DNA of 64,000 bases, from the NCBI GenBank assembly GCA_012845835.1, contig JABAKD010000024.1, positions 5,368,109 through 5,432,108 of the forward strand, written 5' to 3'. The position numbers and the translations under genes were made by a program. The stretch is from Undaria pinnatifida. Its lineage: Eukaryota > Sar > Phaeophyceae > Laminariales > Alariaceae. The notes under the pieces were generated by a model. That model did no database searches and was not told the DNA's origin. It saw only the letters and a program-made list of their open reading frames with translations. Below, in pieces: positions 19,751 to 28,858 of the stretch (position 1 is the first letter of the stretch; every line of letters starts with the position of its first letter).

Positions 19751-21890
19751 TAATGAAATCAGTAAATGTATGATGATCAAGCTTGTCAGTCCGTTGGAGC
19801 ATCAAGGCAACGACCAACTGCAGGCACTGTGCCTGTGCCTTTGTCTATTTTCGTCTTCCTGTCTCCTGCGTCTCCGTGTGTCGCTTTGTCTCGAACAATC
19901 AAGCAAATAGCAGCAAGCAGTTGTTGGCGTGCCAGAGATCTCAAGCAGACCATGACAGCAACCACGAGCATGCGGTGTAGTCGATGGCTCGCCATCACGG
20001 GAGCCTTGAGTCCCTAGCTACCTCCATATGCCGCGATGCCGTGTCCGAGATTGGAGAGGGGATCATGGGATACCGAGAGAATATGATAATATGTACGGGT
20101 GGCTTGGCTCGGCGCGCAATGCCTCCAGAGTTGGATTCAAACCCTCAGTTTCGTCCGGCTCTAGAACCGTACAGATCTGGTGCCTGATTTCGTCTGGCCA
20201 GGCCATTTCCGTTCGAAATACGGATTGTTGTTTTTGAGATTTATGCTTTTGGTCAATGGATAAGAGTCGATGAATCGGAACTGGCAAGACGTTCTTCCTT
20301 GATCTTTCTACAAACAGGGTTCTGCTTTTCGGTTTCGTCTCCCACAAGAGTTAGCGATCAGCTCTGTTTTTCTCCATCCGCCGGAGCACAAAAGAAAAGA
20401 AAAACAGCATTCCCTAGCCCAAGAGCTCTAGAAATCGCTGCTCGCCAGACCATGCCAGACCATCCTGATACCCGCGAGAATGCCGGTGCTGATGTGCTGA
20501 TCGCTTTACTGCAATTGATATGACGAGATGGCACGCTGATACACAACATCACGGCATCCCCGCGACTCATGAAACCGTGAGGTAGTAATAAGTTAGAGTT
20601 GCATCTACGCTTTGTGGGATAAACTACGTGGGATGAGTAGTCTAGTGTAGCGTCTATTTTCTAGTAGTACAGGGTTAATTGCGCCGCATCATGAAACAAC
20701 CTCCAGCAAACGCACGCGTCGGCTCGCCGCCAGTTTTCAGCAGCCCACCACTCACCACAACTCCATCAATCCAGCGACGGAATAGCGCCCCCTCTCTCTC
20801 GCATGCCCGCCAACGACTCCTTGCTTCCCGTCCGCAGTCCTTTCTGCTAATCATACGACTCCTCCAAGCCGTCCGCAGCTGTTCCATTTTTATCAGCAAT
20901 CTCGAGCACTCCGCGATCAGCTAGCGGTCGATGTACGCGCGCGATGGGTCTCCTGCTCCTTTGCGACACAGCTGCTGCGATCATGGTTTCGTGTAGAATT
21001 CTTGAAACGCCGTTCGGTGCCTCTGAGGCCTCTGCTTGTAGATGTGCTTGGCGTGGTTGCTCGGTGTGGGGTGTGGGGTTTGATTTTGTGGAGGGGTTTC
21101 CATGCCAAAACAGATGAAATTACGATAAAGGGGCTACAACACGATTTAAACGGTGTACGCTGTTGAAGCAGTGTCTGTGCTTCGGAAAGCTTCTGCCTTC
21201 TATTCAGAGGTACAGCAGCTGTGGTTGGCATTGTCCCATCGATGCTGATCGTGTTATCACACACACCACCCATGGGAATTCTGTGCTTGTGTGCTCGTAC
21301 GTTATGTAGTGCCACTTGAGCTTGAGTTTCGGGCCGAGTTTGAAACGCTCAGCTTACTATAAATACAGAGGACAGAATAGGCAACGCTCCTAGCATTTAG
21401 TATTAATATAAATACAGTAGTTGCATTTGGAACCCAGCTTGTTGGGTACTGCATCGACCCCGGCTGGATGGCGCATCCGTTCTGTTGCTGTGTGTGTTTT
21501 CGGTTGATGAGTTGTTGTGAAGCTTCGTTTTCTTTGTATTCGGTACGAGGGCGACGACAATGGCATTGACACCCACTCAGTCGTCAGAAACGGTGCGCAG
21601 GTGATAGGCCACGCGGCAATGCTCTTTTTCCTACTCCTATGAAGTAGGGTCGTTCAAGACCCAATATGGTTGGTACCCGCGACGTAGGTTGGGTGGCTTC
21701 ATATTATTCTTGTTGCTAGTTGCTGGGAGGCTGTTGTCGTTTCATTGTTTTTGTCACGCATTAACACACATAAACAAGTCTGTGATCACAGGGCAGGGTC
21801 CGGTCACCCTCTGCTGTGATACACATTGTTAGTCATTTCTAACCTTTCCCCCCCAGTGACGTCAATAGGGGGCACTTCGACGGGTATTCC
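19751..21890. other. gene-poor stretch
   Basis: Only modest frames occur. The longest is a 132-codon minus-strand frame at 20,917-21,315 (MALHNVRAHKHRIPMGG..) with a plausible composition but no recognised domain or splice borders; an 81/74-codon pair overlaps at 20,675-20,924. A single T indel near 20,370 distinguishes units 1 and 2. I see no RNA gene. Confidence 0.35.
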
Positions 21891-21900
21891 GTACGGAACA

Positions 21901-21924
21901 GGGTTAGGGTTGGGGTTAGGGTTG
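21901..21924 (+). repeat. interstitial telomere-like tract (TTAGGG-type)
   Basis: GGGTTAGGGTTGGGGTTAGG plus GTTGG: about three to four TTAGGG/TTGGGG repeats. It is short and internal, so it may be a relic of break repair or subtelomeric origin, and it hints that the genome uses TTAGGG telomeres. Also at 44,731-44,754. Confidence 0.7.
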
Positions 21925-22204
21925 GTTACAGCAGCAGCATCATAGAGGACACCCCAGACCGAAAGTGCTATTCGTACGTATATCATATGGCTGAAGAAAG
22001 TCATTCATCGGCCAAAAAATAACAATTAAAAGTGAAATCGCAAGCCAGCGTCACGTACGTACGTGCCAGGCCCATATTGGTACATGCACATGATACGTTT
22101 CAGGACTCGCAGCTGAAACCGACTTAAACCACATGCATGCTACCCACGGGAAACCAGACCCAAGTACAAATCTAGGGAAAACCCCCCTCCCCGCTATAGA
22201 CTAT

Positions 22205-22260
22205 GTACACAGCTTGGAAAGACGAGTTTCGACGAAATCATCGATCTCACGGTTGGAGTA
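22205..22260 (-). repeat. short reverse fragment of the dispersed 'CACTCCAG' repeat
   Basis: Contains the CACAGCTTGGAAAGACGAG and GAAATCATCGATCTCACGG portions of the reverse arm, diverged from the other copies. Together with the forward arm at 24,861 it brackets the cassette array. Unit 2 copy at 45,035-45,090. Confidence 0.6.
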
Positions 22261-22305
22261 GACTGCATTCTTCATATTTGTAATTAAATACAAGGGCTCT
22301 GCTCC

Positions 22306-22327
22306 GCGGGCGGCAGACGCCGCCCGC
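22306..22327. repeat. GC-rich 9-bp perfect hairpin
   Basis: GCGGGCGGC (22,306-22,314) pairs perfectly with GCCGCCCGC (22,319-22,327) across a 4-base loop. It lies upstream of the cassette array. Copy at 45,136-45,157. Confidence 0.75.
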
Positions 22328-22359
22328 TACGCTCGCGCCAGGAATACAACACAACAAAT

Positions 22360-22726
22360 GTGAAAGAGACAGGAATAGAAGGTGCATGGTTTCATGAAGC
22401 CCGCGACTTGATAATGCCAAGAGCTCTATGGGCAGAGCTGTTTACTCTGTGCTGTGTTGCGAGCTTGCTGGTGATGTCACGTTCAGATTGGCAGTGCGGG
22501 CGAATACAACAAAAAAAGACATTTATTATTCAGAACGGGTGTATGATAGCGCATCATCACCACCAGCTGCTTGTGGTAGAGCACCAAATAAGAACGCAAG
22601 ATGGCATTGTGGTTGTACACCACTACTTGCAGTATATGGAAAACGAACCCGACTACCCAGTGTACATTGGACAAGCACGTGACTCTACAACTTGCCATGA
22701 AGATTGTACCTGGGGCGCCTAAAAAT
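22360..22726 (+). other. leader region of the cassette array with overlapping frames
   Basis: Two overlapping plus-strand frames (MKETGIEGAWFHEARD.. at 22,360; MGRAVYSVLCCELAGDVTFR.. at 22,428) precede the array. One C is present in unit 2 (45,190-45,557) but absent in unit 1 near 22,681, so the first frame ends differently in the two units. I do not recognise either frame. This may be a pseudogene remnant. Confidence 0.3.
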
Positions 22727-22758
22727 AACCAGCTGCTAGCTTACTGGCGTTTATTTAT

Positions 22759-22780
22759 GGGCGTGGGACGTATAAATAGA
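22759..22780 (+). promoter_or_regulatory. GC-box plus TATA-like promoter motif, repeated in each cassette
   Basis: GGGCGTGGGACGTATAAATA: a GC-rich box directly before TATAAATA (22,771-22,778), about 60 bases upstream of an ATG. Repeats at 23,344-23,365 and 23,929-23,950, and in unit 2 at 45,590-45,611, 46,175-46,196 and 46,760-46,781. Promoter function is inferred from motif shape only. Confidence 0.4.
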
Positions 22781-22837
22781 ATCCGTAGAACAAAATATAC
22801 ACCTGGTACGCGGGGCGCAGTTAGTTGGTTGGTTCTT

Positions 22838-23233
22838 ATGAAACAGGAAACAGAAAAAGAGACTCCCACGTACAGAACGGCCCACCCACCCACCACGGAC
22901 GACGCAGTGCACCCTCCACCCATCCACCGACCAAACTTTTACTACATACAGGAGAATAGCAGTGCAGCAGTACCACCGCCACCGGCAGAGCCTCCACCAC
23001 CTCCCCCTCCTTGGCTTTGGTTGGTGGGCTTCGGCTTTCCCACGTACAGAACGGCCCACCCACCCACCACGGACGACGCAGTGCACCCTCCACCCACCCA
23101 CCGACCAAACTTTTACTACATACAGGAGAACAGCAGTGCAGCAGTACCACCGCCACCGGCAGAGCCTCCACCACCTCCCCCTCCTTGGCTTTGGTTGGTG
23201 GGCTTCGGCTTTTCAGCAGGAGAGCTACGATAG
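22838..23233 (+). CDS. proline-rich cassette ORF, unknown function (cassette 1, unit 1)
   Basis: From the ATG 60 bases downstream of the TATA-like box: MKQETEKETPTYRTAHPP.., 131 codons. It contains two 58-residue modules, each with HPPT..DDAVHPPP, NFYYIQENSSAA, a proline run and WLWLVGFGF, ending SAGELR and TAG. A longer form opens upstream through ..LLAYWRLFMGVGR. The modules combine a polyproline segment with an aromatic/hydrophobic end. No family is recognised. The reverse strand is also open for over 110 codons, so part of the openness is compositional. Confidence 0.3.
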   Translation: MKQETEKETPTYRTAHPPTTDDAVHPPPIHRPNFYYIQENSSAAVPPPPAEPPPPPPPWLWLVGFGFPTYRTAHPPTTDDAVHPPPTHRPNFYYIQENSSAAVPPPPAEPPPPPPPWLWLVGFGFSAGELR

Positions 23234-23422
23234 ATGCTTGAAGACGACATGCTTCTCGCTCTCCGAGTTGTAAAGTGGTGGGGAAGCGCCACGGCGACAG
23301 GTGGCCAGCGTAACCAGCTGCTAGCTTACTGGCGTTTATTTATGGGCGTGGGACGTATAAATATAATTCGTCGAACAAAATATACACCTGGTACGCGGGG
23401 CGCAGTTAGTTGGTTGGTTCTT

Positions 23423-23818
23423 ATGAAACAGGAAACAGAAAAAGAGACTCCCACGTACAGAACGGCCCACCCACCCACCACGGACGACGCAGTGCACCCT
23501 CCACCCACCCACCGACCAAACTTTTACTACATACAGGAGAATAGCAGTGCAGCAGTACCACCGCCACCGGCAGAGCCTCCACCACCCCCCCCTCCTTGGC
23601 TTTGGTTGGTGGGCTTCGGCTTTCCCACGTACAGAACGGCCCACCCACCCACCACGAACGACGCAGTGCACCCTCCACCCACCCACCGACCAAACTTTTA
23701 CTACATACAGGAGAACAGCAGTGCAGCAGTACCACCGCCACCGGCAGAGCCTCCACCACCTCCCCCTCCTTGGCTTTGGTTGGTGGGCTTCGGCTTTTCA
23801 GCAGGAGAGCTACGATAG
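23423..23818 (+). CDS. proline-rich cassette ORF (cassette 2, unit 1)
   Basis: 131 codons with one Asp-to-Asn change in the second module. The longer in-frame form starts at 23,234 (MLEDDMLLALRVVKWWGS..), immediately after the TAG of cassette 1, so the two frames abut without a gap. Cassette 3 keeps the promoter-like box but loses the frame soon after its ATG (24,008). Confidence 0.3.
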   Translation: MKQETEKETPTYRTAHPPTTDDAVHPPPTHRPNFYYIQENSSAAVPPPPAEPPPPPPPWLWLVGFGFPTYRTAHPPTTNDAVHPPPTHRPNFYYIQENSSAAVPPPPAEPPPPPPPWLWLVGFGFSAGELR

Positions 23819-24400
23819 ATGCTTGAAGACGACATGCTTCTCGCTCTCCGAGTTGTAAAGTGGTGGGGAAGCGCCACGGCGACAGGTGGCCAGCGTAACC
23901 AGCTGCTAGCTTACTGGCGTTTATTTATGGGCGTGGGACGTATAAATAGAATTCGTCGAACAAAATATACACCTGGTACGCGGGGCGCAGTTAGTTGGTT
24001 GGTTCTTATGAAACAGGAAACAGAAAAAAAGACTCCCACGTAACGGCCCACCCACCCACCACGGACGACGCAGTGCACCCTCCACCCACCCACCGACCAA
24101 ACTTTTACTACATACAGGAGAATAGCAGTGCAGCAGTACCACCGCCACCGGCAGAGCCTCCACCACCTCCCCCTTCCTTGGCTTTGGTTGGTGGGCTTCG
24201 GCTTTCCCACGTACAGAACGGCCCACCCACCCACCACGGACGACGCAGTGCACCCTCCACCCACCCACCGACCAAACTTTTACTACATACAGGAGAACAG
24301 CAGTGCAGCAGTACCACCGCCACCGGCAGAGCCTCCACCACCTCCCCCTCCTTGGCTTTGGTTGGTGGGCTTCGGCTTTTCAGCAGGAGAGCTACGATAG

Positions 24401-24571
24401 ATGCTTGAAGACGACATGCTTCTCGCTCTCCGAGTTGTAACGTGGTGGGGAAGCGCCACGGCGACAGGTGGCCAGCGTAGGGAGCTGAGAGTAGGTGCCT
24501 ACTTGTGGAACACTAAAAAGCCGGCAGTCAACTTCAACATCTCACGACTTTGCGCCGTAGATGCGTCGTAG
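24401..24571 (+). CDS. short frame closing the cassette array, possible original C-terminus
   Basis: After the third cassette the frame MLEDDMLLALRVVTWWGS.. continues into unique sequence (..RRELRVGAYLWNTKKPAVN..) and stops at 24,571, 56 codons. This may be the pre-duplication end of the cassette gene. No family is recognised. Copy at 47,231-47,401. Confidence 0.25.
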   Translation: MLEDDMLLALRVVTWWGSATATGGQRRELRVGAYLWNTKKPAVNFNISRLCAVDAS

Positions 24572-24860
24572 AGTCGTAGATCATGCGTTGGTAAAAACGA
24601 AAATAAACACCCTAAAATCGTAGATCATACGTTGGATAAAGTTACGGAATGAAAAAAATAAAGAGAGAAACGGGAAAAAAGGAAACGAAGAAAGCGAAGA
24701 AAGTAAGGAACGCGAAGAATGCCGGGAAGGTTCTCCGAGAGGGGGGTTTAGGCAGGCGTGTTCCAAGGGGGAGCGCTGAGAGCGAAGCAGTTCCCATTAA
24801 CCAAGTGAATAAGGTTTAAAAAAATTTCGAGGACAAATGTAATTATATCTATTTTAAAGA
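24572..24860. other. purine-rich spacer with an 18-bp direct repeat
   Basis: TCGTAGATCATGCGTTGG at 24,575-24,592 recurs as TCGTAGATCATACGTTGG at 24,618-24,635. Beyond it the plus strand is A/G-rich to about 24,720. No gene is seen. Confidence 0.5.
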
Positions 24861-25440
24861 ATGCACTCCAGCCGTGAGATCGAAGATTTCGTCGGTTATG
24901 AGTATACAGAATGCACTCCAGCCGTGAGATCGAAGATTTCGTCGAAACCCATCTTTGCGAGCTGTGTGTGATACTCCGATCGCGCGTATTACGTAGTGTG
25001 TGTCCTCATCAGACTAAGGATATAGGTCGTGTTGGTAAATCAGCCGCTATCACGAACAGGTCCGCGACTACCCTTACAACTACATAGTGCAGTAGCTTAT
25101 ACCAAGGTCAATAGTCAGTGTGATGTCAATCAATGTCTGCGCGGAAACTGTTAATAAACACGAAGCCCGTTTTTGAGGGGGACAAAACCTGACTGCTGTG
25201 CAAGGAATGCATCAATTGTTTTATATATTGTATATCCTGTAAATCGTATAGCTGGTGAGAGGAGGGCGGAGTTTTAAGTGGGGAAGGGGGGAGGGGGTTG
25301 AAATGAGGTGGAGAGAAGGGGGGTGGGGTTGTCCGACAGCTTTAGGTCGCATTAATATATAGTAGCTTACTGTACGCGTGGCGCTAGGTCTCTACACGAT
25401 GGTGGGGGTGGCGGGGAAGGAGGGGGCGAGCGGGAAGTGA
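24861..25440 (+). repeat. dispersed 'CACTCCAG' repeat, forward copy with duplicated tip
   Basis: The first 35 bases (AATGCACTCCAGCCG..TTCGTCG) are directly duplicated at 24,861-24,895 and 24,911-24,945. The rest follows the family order: GATACTCCGATCG, GTGTGTCCTCATC, CCCGTTTTTGAGGGGGAC, G-tracts, then the GCGTGGCGCTAGGTC outer block near 25,375. Unit 2: 47,691-48,270. Confidence 0.75.
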
Positions 25441-25647
25441 ATTCGAACATGTGAAGACCATACAATAACAAAAATTGAGCTACCGCATGGATGGCTCGAA
25501 GGATAAGCGGCGATCTCACCTGTCGGGTAGTGTTGATTACTCTGGAAGATTTTGATATTAGGTCTGGCGGCGGGGGTCCTATATTGTTGTTTTTTGTCAA
25601 CCATGTCTAAGTTTAGTATACTCCCTGGTACATTTAAAATAATTATA
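25441..25647. other. spacer between two dispersed repeats
   Basis: Single-copy sequence shared with the left flank (2,010-2,230). It includes a minus-strand ATG (25,601-25,603) and a GTGAGATC donor-like site, discussed under the left flank, but no supported gene. Confidence 0.4.
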
Positions 25648-26090
25648 CTGCACTCCAGCTGTGAGATCGAATATTTGTCGAAACTCATCTTTGCAAGCTG
25701 TGTGTGATACTCCGATCGCGCCTGTTACGGGTTGTGTGTCCTCATTAAGGATATAGGTCGGCGACTCCCCTTACAACTACAGTGCAGCTATCAGGGTCAA
25801 CAGGGTGATGTTAGGCAGTCTGTGCGCGGAAACTATAAAACCCGTTTCTGAGGGGGACTAAATCTGACAGCTGTGGAAGAAAATGCATCAGTTTATCAAG
25901 TAAATCCTGAAAGTCAAATATACGGTGAGGGGAGGGCGGAGTTTTCAAGGATGTGGGGGGCTGAATATTGATCAAAAGGGGGGCGGGAGGGGGGGAGGGG
26001 GGGGAGGGGATGGGTGGGGGTAAAGTGGCGGGGGGGGCGGGGGGCGGGGTAGGAGGGCTTTAGGTCGCATAGATATAGGGGTTTTATATA
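25648..26090 (+). repeat. dispersed 'CACTCCAG' repeat, second forward copy in tandem
   Basis: A second complete forward copy, 0.2 kb beyond the first, ending in long G tracts (25,977-26,052) and the TTTAGGTCGCATAGATATAG outer block. Unit 2: 48,476-48,918. Confidence 0.75.
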
Positions 26091-26483
26091 TGTTGCTAAT
26101 AGTTGCTGATTATTGTGCTTTTGTTCTTTTTCGTCGTACCGTTCTGTGTCCCTTTTCGTCTCCAAGTGTTTTCCCGTACTCACTCGTAGCTTTCTTTACT
26201 TCGTTAGCATCGTTTTCCTCCCCCCCCCCCTTTTTCTGTGGTTTATTTTAACTCTTGTTTGCAGAGTATTCTGGTGTGCTGGCTTGCATTTATTTTTGAC
26301 TGCATGTTCGTTGCGGTTCAGTGCATGGCTAATTAAACCTTGCTGCTCTATTTGCATTGCGATTTTCTGTCTCTAAGTGTGTGACCGCAGAACTTACCTC
26401 TCTATGAGGCACCAGCACGGACACCATTACTATTTATAGCTGTGCAGAATGAAGATGGGGGAGCATAGCAGTTTAACGCGCAG
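26091..26483. other. pyrimidine-rich spacer, no gene
   Basis: T/C-rich sequence with an 87-codon frame that owes its hydrophobic character to composition. It matches 2,220-2,600 of the left flank. Confidence 0.4.
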
Positions 26484-27094
26484 AACACACAAACTACCGA
26501 TCGGCCAGCCAATCGGAGACGCAAAAAAATCCAGAAACATGTTTATCCAATGATATCTAATCGATTTGGACTAACTTTCCAGTTTTTTTTTGCCTACTGT
26601 TGCGCACGCCCAGCCGTTTGATCAGTTCCAGTACGCTGAGTGTATCGCTTAGCGTCTCTGCGCCCCTGCTTCGCGTACACCACATTATTCTCCCCGATCT
26701 CTCGGGGTGTCCTCCATCAGACATCCCCCGATTCGACCGTGGGCCTTGGTCCTGCGGTATTGATTGATACCAGGCAGTTTCATGAAAATGCGCACCACCG
26801 CCACTCCTGGCTGCTCCTCCTCAAGCCCCGGGGTCGCGACGAAAAATTGTGAAAGTTTGACAGTAAGTTACTCACCGGTAGAGTGACAGCGCAGCGATAA
26901 ACGAGTACGATCACGCTGTACCCTAGTCGTACGACTTGCTTCTTTCCATTGCAGGTCGGGCGAATGAAACCAACCATCTCTCCATAAAGAAGAGATCGAC
27001 GCTGTATGTAATTGGTACTTTTGTCGTGCTTTGTGTTTAGTGCATGATGATGGTGCACGAGGTACCTGATATTCCAGTACGAAAAATGCGTCAC
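26484..27094 (-). pseudogene. relic of the 191-codon left-flank frame (unit 1)
   Basis: The first 80 or so codons (..HHHHALNTKHDKSTNYIQRR..) align with the left-flank frame at 3,649-4,224, after which this copy leaves the frame; the remaining sequence still aligns at DNA level. A donor-like CCG/GTGAGTAAC occurs where the frames part (about 26,870-26,880). Unit 2: 49,312-49,922, identical. Confidence 0.3.
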
Positions 27095-27098
27095 AGGT

Positions 27099-27539
27099 CT
27101 AAGGGAGACAAGTGAATATAGTTACCGCCACTACATTATGCACGACAACCAGTGGGACGTCGAGTTCAACAAAGTCTCCAACATGGGGTGATTTCACACA
27201 GGGTGTAGGAGGAGCAACAGGAGGGACGGGAAGAGAACGTTGACCTGATTCTTGGATTTTGGGGCTGGTAGATTTTCCGACCAGACACACATGACAATAC
27301 CTTTTCTCAGCAGTGTCATGGCGCTGCTGTGAATACCCATGAGAAGTGCCGTGGAAAGTCAGGCTCTGTTGTAATGCTGACTTTGAACGAGAAACCCGCA
27401 GAGGATAAACTGAGAAATGGCAATGCCACAACATCAGTTCAGTCCCGTCTTGTTTCACCGCACCAAGCGCCTGATGCACGCCAGCATAGCCTTCCAAACA
27501 GAAGCTTGGCCAGCACAAACTACCAGTTGAAAAATACAA
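27099..27539 (-). pseudogene. Cys-rich coding relic, possibly PiggyBac-type C-terminus (unit 1)
   Basis: 146-codon frame containing SQQRHDTAEKRYCHVCLVG.., like the left-flank relic, but the second Cys cluster is out of frame here because of a small indel. There is no catalytic core. Unit 2: 49,927-50,367. A transposase origin is tentative. Confidence 0.25.
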
Positions 27540-27914
27540 TACCGTACTGAGTGTAAACCGTGCTGCCGATGTTTCCTAATCAATCAACCCAACGGGTGGA
27601 GGAACCGATGGAGGGTGTTCTCTGTCTGACTGTCAGACGCCAATTGACCGACCAATCAAGCAGAAAATTTAATGCCTGCGGTTCGAGTCAATCTCTCGTC
27701 AGATTCCTGCACTGTCGACGTCAAACATGAAGCGCCTTTCGATGGGACGCTTAACCGTGTCTATTGCGGCCCCGGACGCCATACCGTTTGCTTCGAGTTT
27801 TGAACGTGACAATCAAACTAATGTCGTCAATGATATCTAAACGCAACATCTACCGGTACAGCTGCTGCACGTTCGCCAACCGCCGCCCCACAGCACAATA
27901 TACATCAAATCATA
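27540..27914. other. end of unit, no gene recognised
   Basis: Matches 4,700-5,075 of the left flank at about 90%. Small frames only. Unit 2: 50,368-50,742. Confidence 0.4.
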
Positions 27915-28858
27915 TTGTCACTCCATGTCGAGGTACAAAAAGTGAAACGGAGTCAGTCCATCACGTCGGGGACGGTTACACCCCAAATCTTCTTCTCTCC
28001 CAGGTGCACCTCCACTCCTTCTTCATTTACGAAAAGTTCGTATGCACTGTCCTTCCGCCGTCTCCAGGGAAAACGGTTCATCCACTCGCGCTTGTAAGGG
28101 CCAGACTTGGACAGAACACAGATGCCATCGAGAGTCACCTCCTGCGTAGTGGTCGGGCGTGAAAAACGCAGATTCAGGGCAGATTGGGGCGGACGTACGG
28201 CAAGATGTCGTCAAAGACATAGCGTCTAGCGACGTTAAAATGGCAGGTGGACTGAACTGTCTTGCCCGGGTTTCTTACCACACACAGGTACCAGGTAATC
28301 GTAAACGATCGCACGCCCATTCCGGAACTAGCGACGAGAACACCGTGACAACGGCACTCTGATCACTCGGCGCCCGCGTTCGAGCAGCTCTACTACCGTA
28401 GTTGGACGCGTGTTACAATAGAGGTGGCACTTTTTCGTCTGAAACGGTTCCTGAATGACGGGGCTCTTTAACTCGAAATCGTCGGGAATAGGTGGTTTTT
28501 TGGCATGATCCTTGTTGTCTACGTAGGACATAGGATTTTTCAACCTGTAAGCAGTTGTAGTGTTCTCCAAATTGGCTTTTGAGTTAATACATGTCTTAAG
28601 CTCCCAGAGTCAACAGCCCCCGTAAAAAAAACGGTGAGTACATCTATCGTAGAATGCGTCGTTGATCGCTAAAGGTGGAAGATGAATGTATTGTACGTAC
28701 AGCCATTCCATCTTTAGCTAAGGTCCGTGAAGGGTATTATACCTCTCACGGTTTGCTTGTTATACCCACAATGGCATGCCTAGTGTCGGCAAATGAACAC
28801 GATTCACTATCATATATGCAAGAAGAACAAGAAACGTGAAAAGTCTTTCGTGAAGGTC

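Larger units (their letters stand above)
22727..24479 (+). repeat. three-unit 585-bp tandem cassette array (unit 1)
   Basis: Units start AACCAGCTGCTAGC at 22,727, 23,312 and 23,897 (periods 585, 585, then 583). Each unit holds two 174-bp sub-repeats beginning CCCACGTACAG (22,865 and 23,039 in the first). 585 and 174 are both multiples of three, so the plus-strand frame continues through all units, broken only by a TAG directly followed by ATG at each unit end. Each unit carries GGGCGTGGGACGTATAAATA, a GC-box plus TATA-like arrangement. Confidence 0.95.
5076..27914. repeat. macro-repeat unit 1 (22,839 bp)
   Basis: Every stretch checked reappears at +22,828 to +22,839 in unit 2, with only scattered substitutions and a few short indels. 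Identity is lower in the first 200 bases or so. The chosen border is arbitrary in phase; it is placed where the left flank's similarity rises from about 90% to near identity. Unit-1-specific features include an extra 11 bp near 7,976-7,987 that units 2 and 3 lack. Confidence 0.95.

Noticed and set aside
20095-20150. A-box-like TGGCTTGGCTCGG and GGATTCAAACCC resembling a tRNA gene on the plus strand
   Set aside because: The boxes are only about 20 bases apart and the T-arm does not pair; no cloverleaf is possible.
22751-23174. 112- to 116-codon minus-strand frames through the cassette array
   Set aside because: They arise from the repeated proline codons read backwards and give an implausible Trp/Val/Cys-rich repeat; the plus-strand frame keeps the period and has promoter-like boxes.
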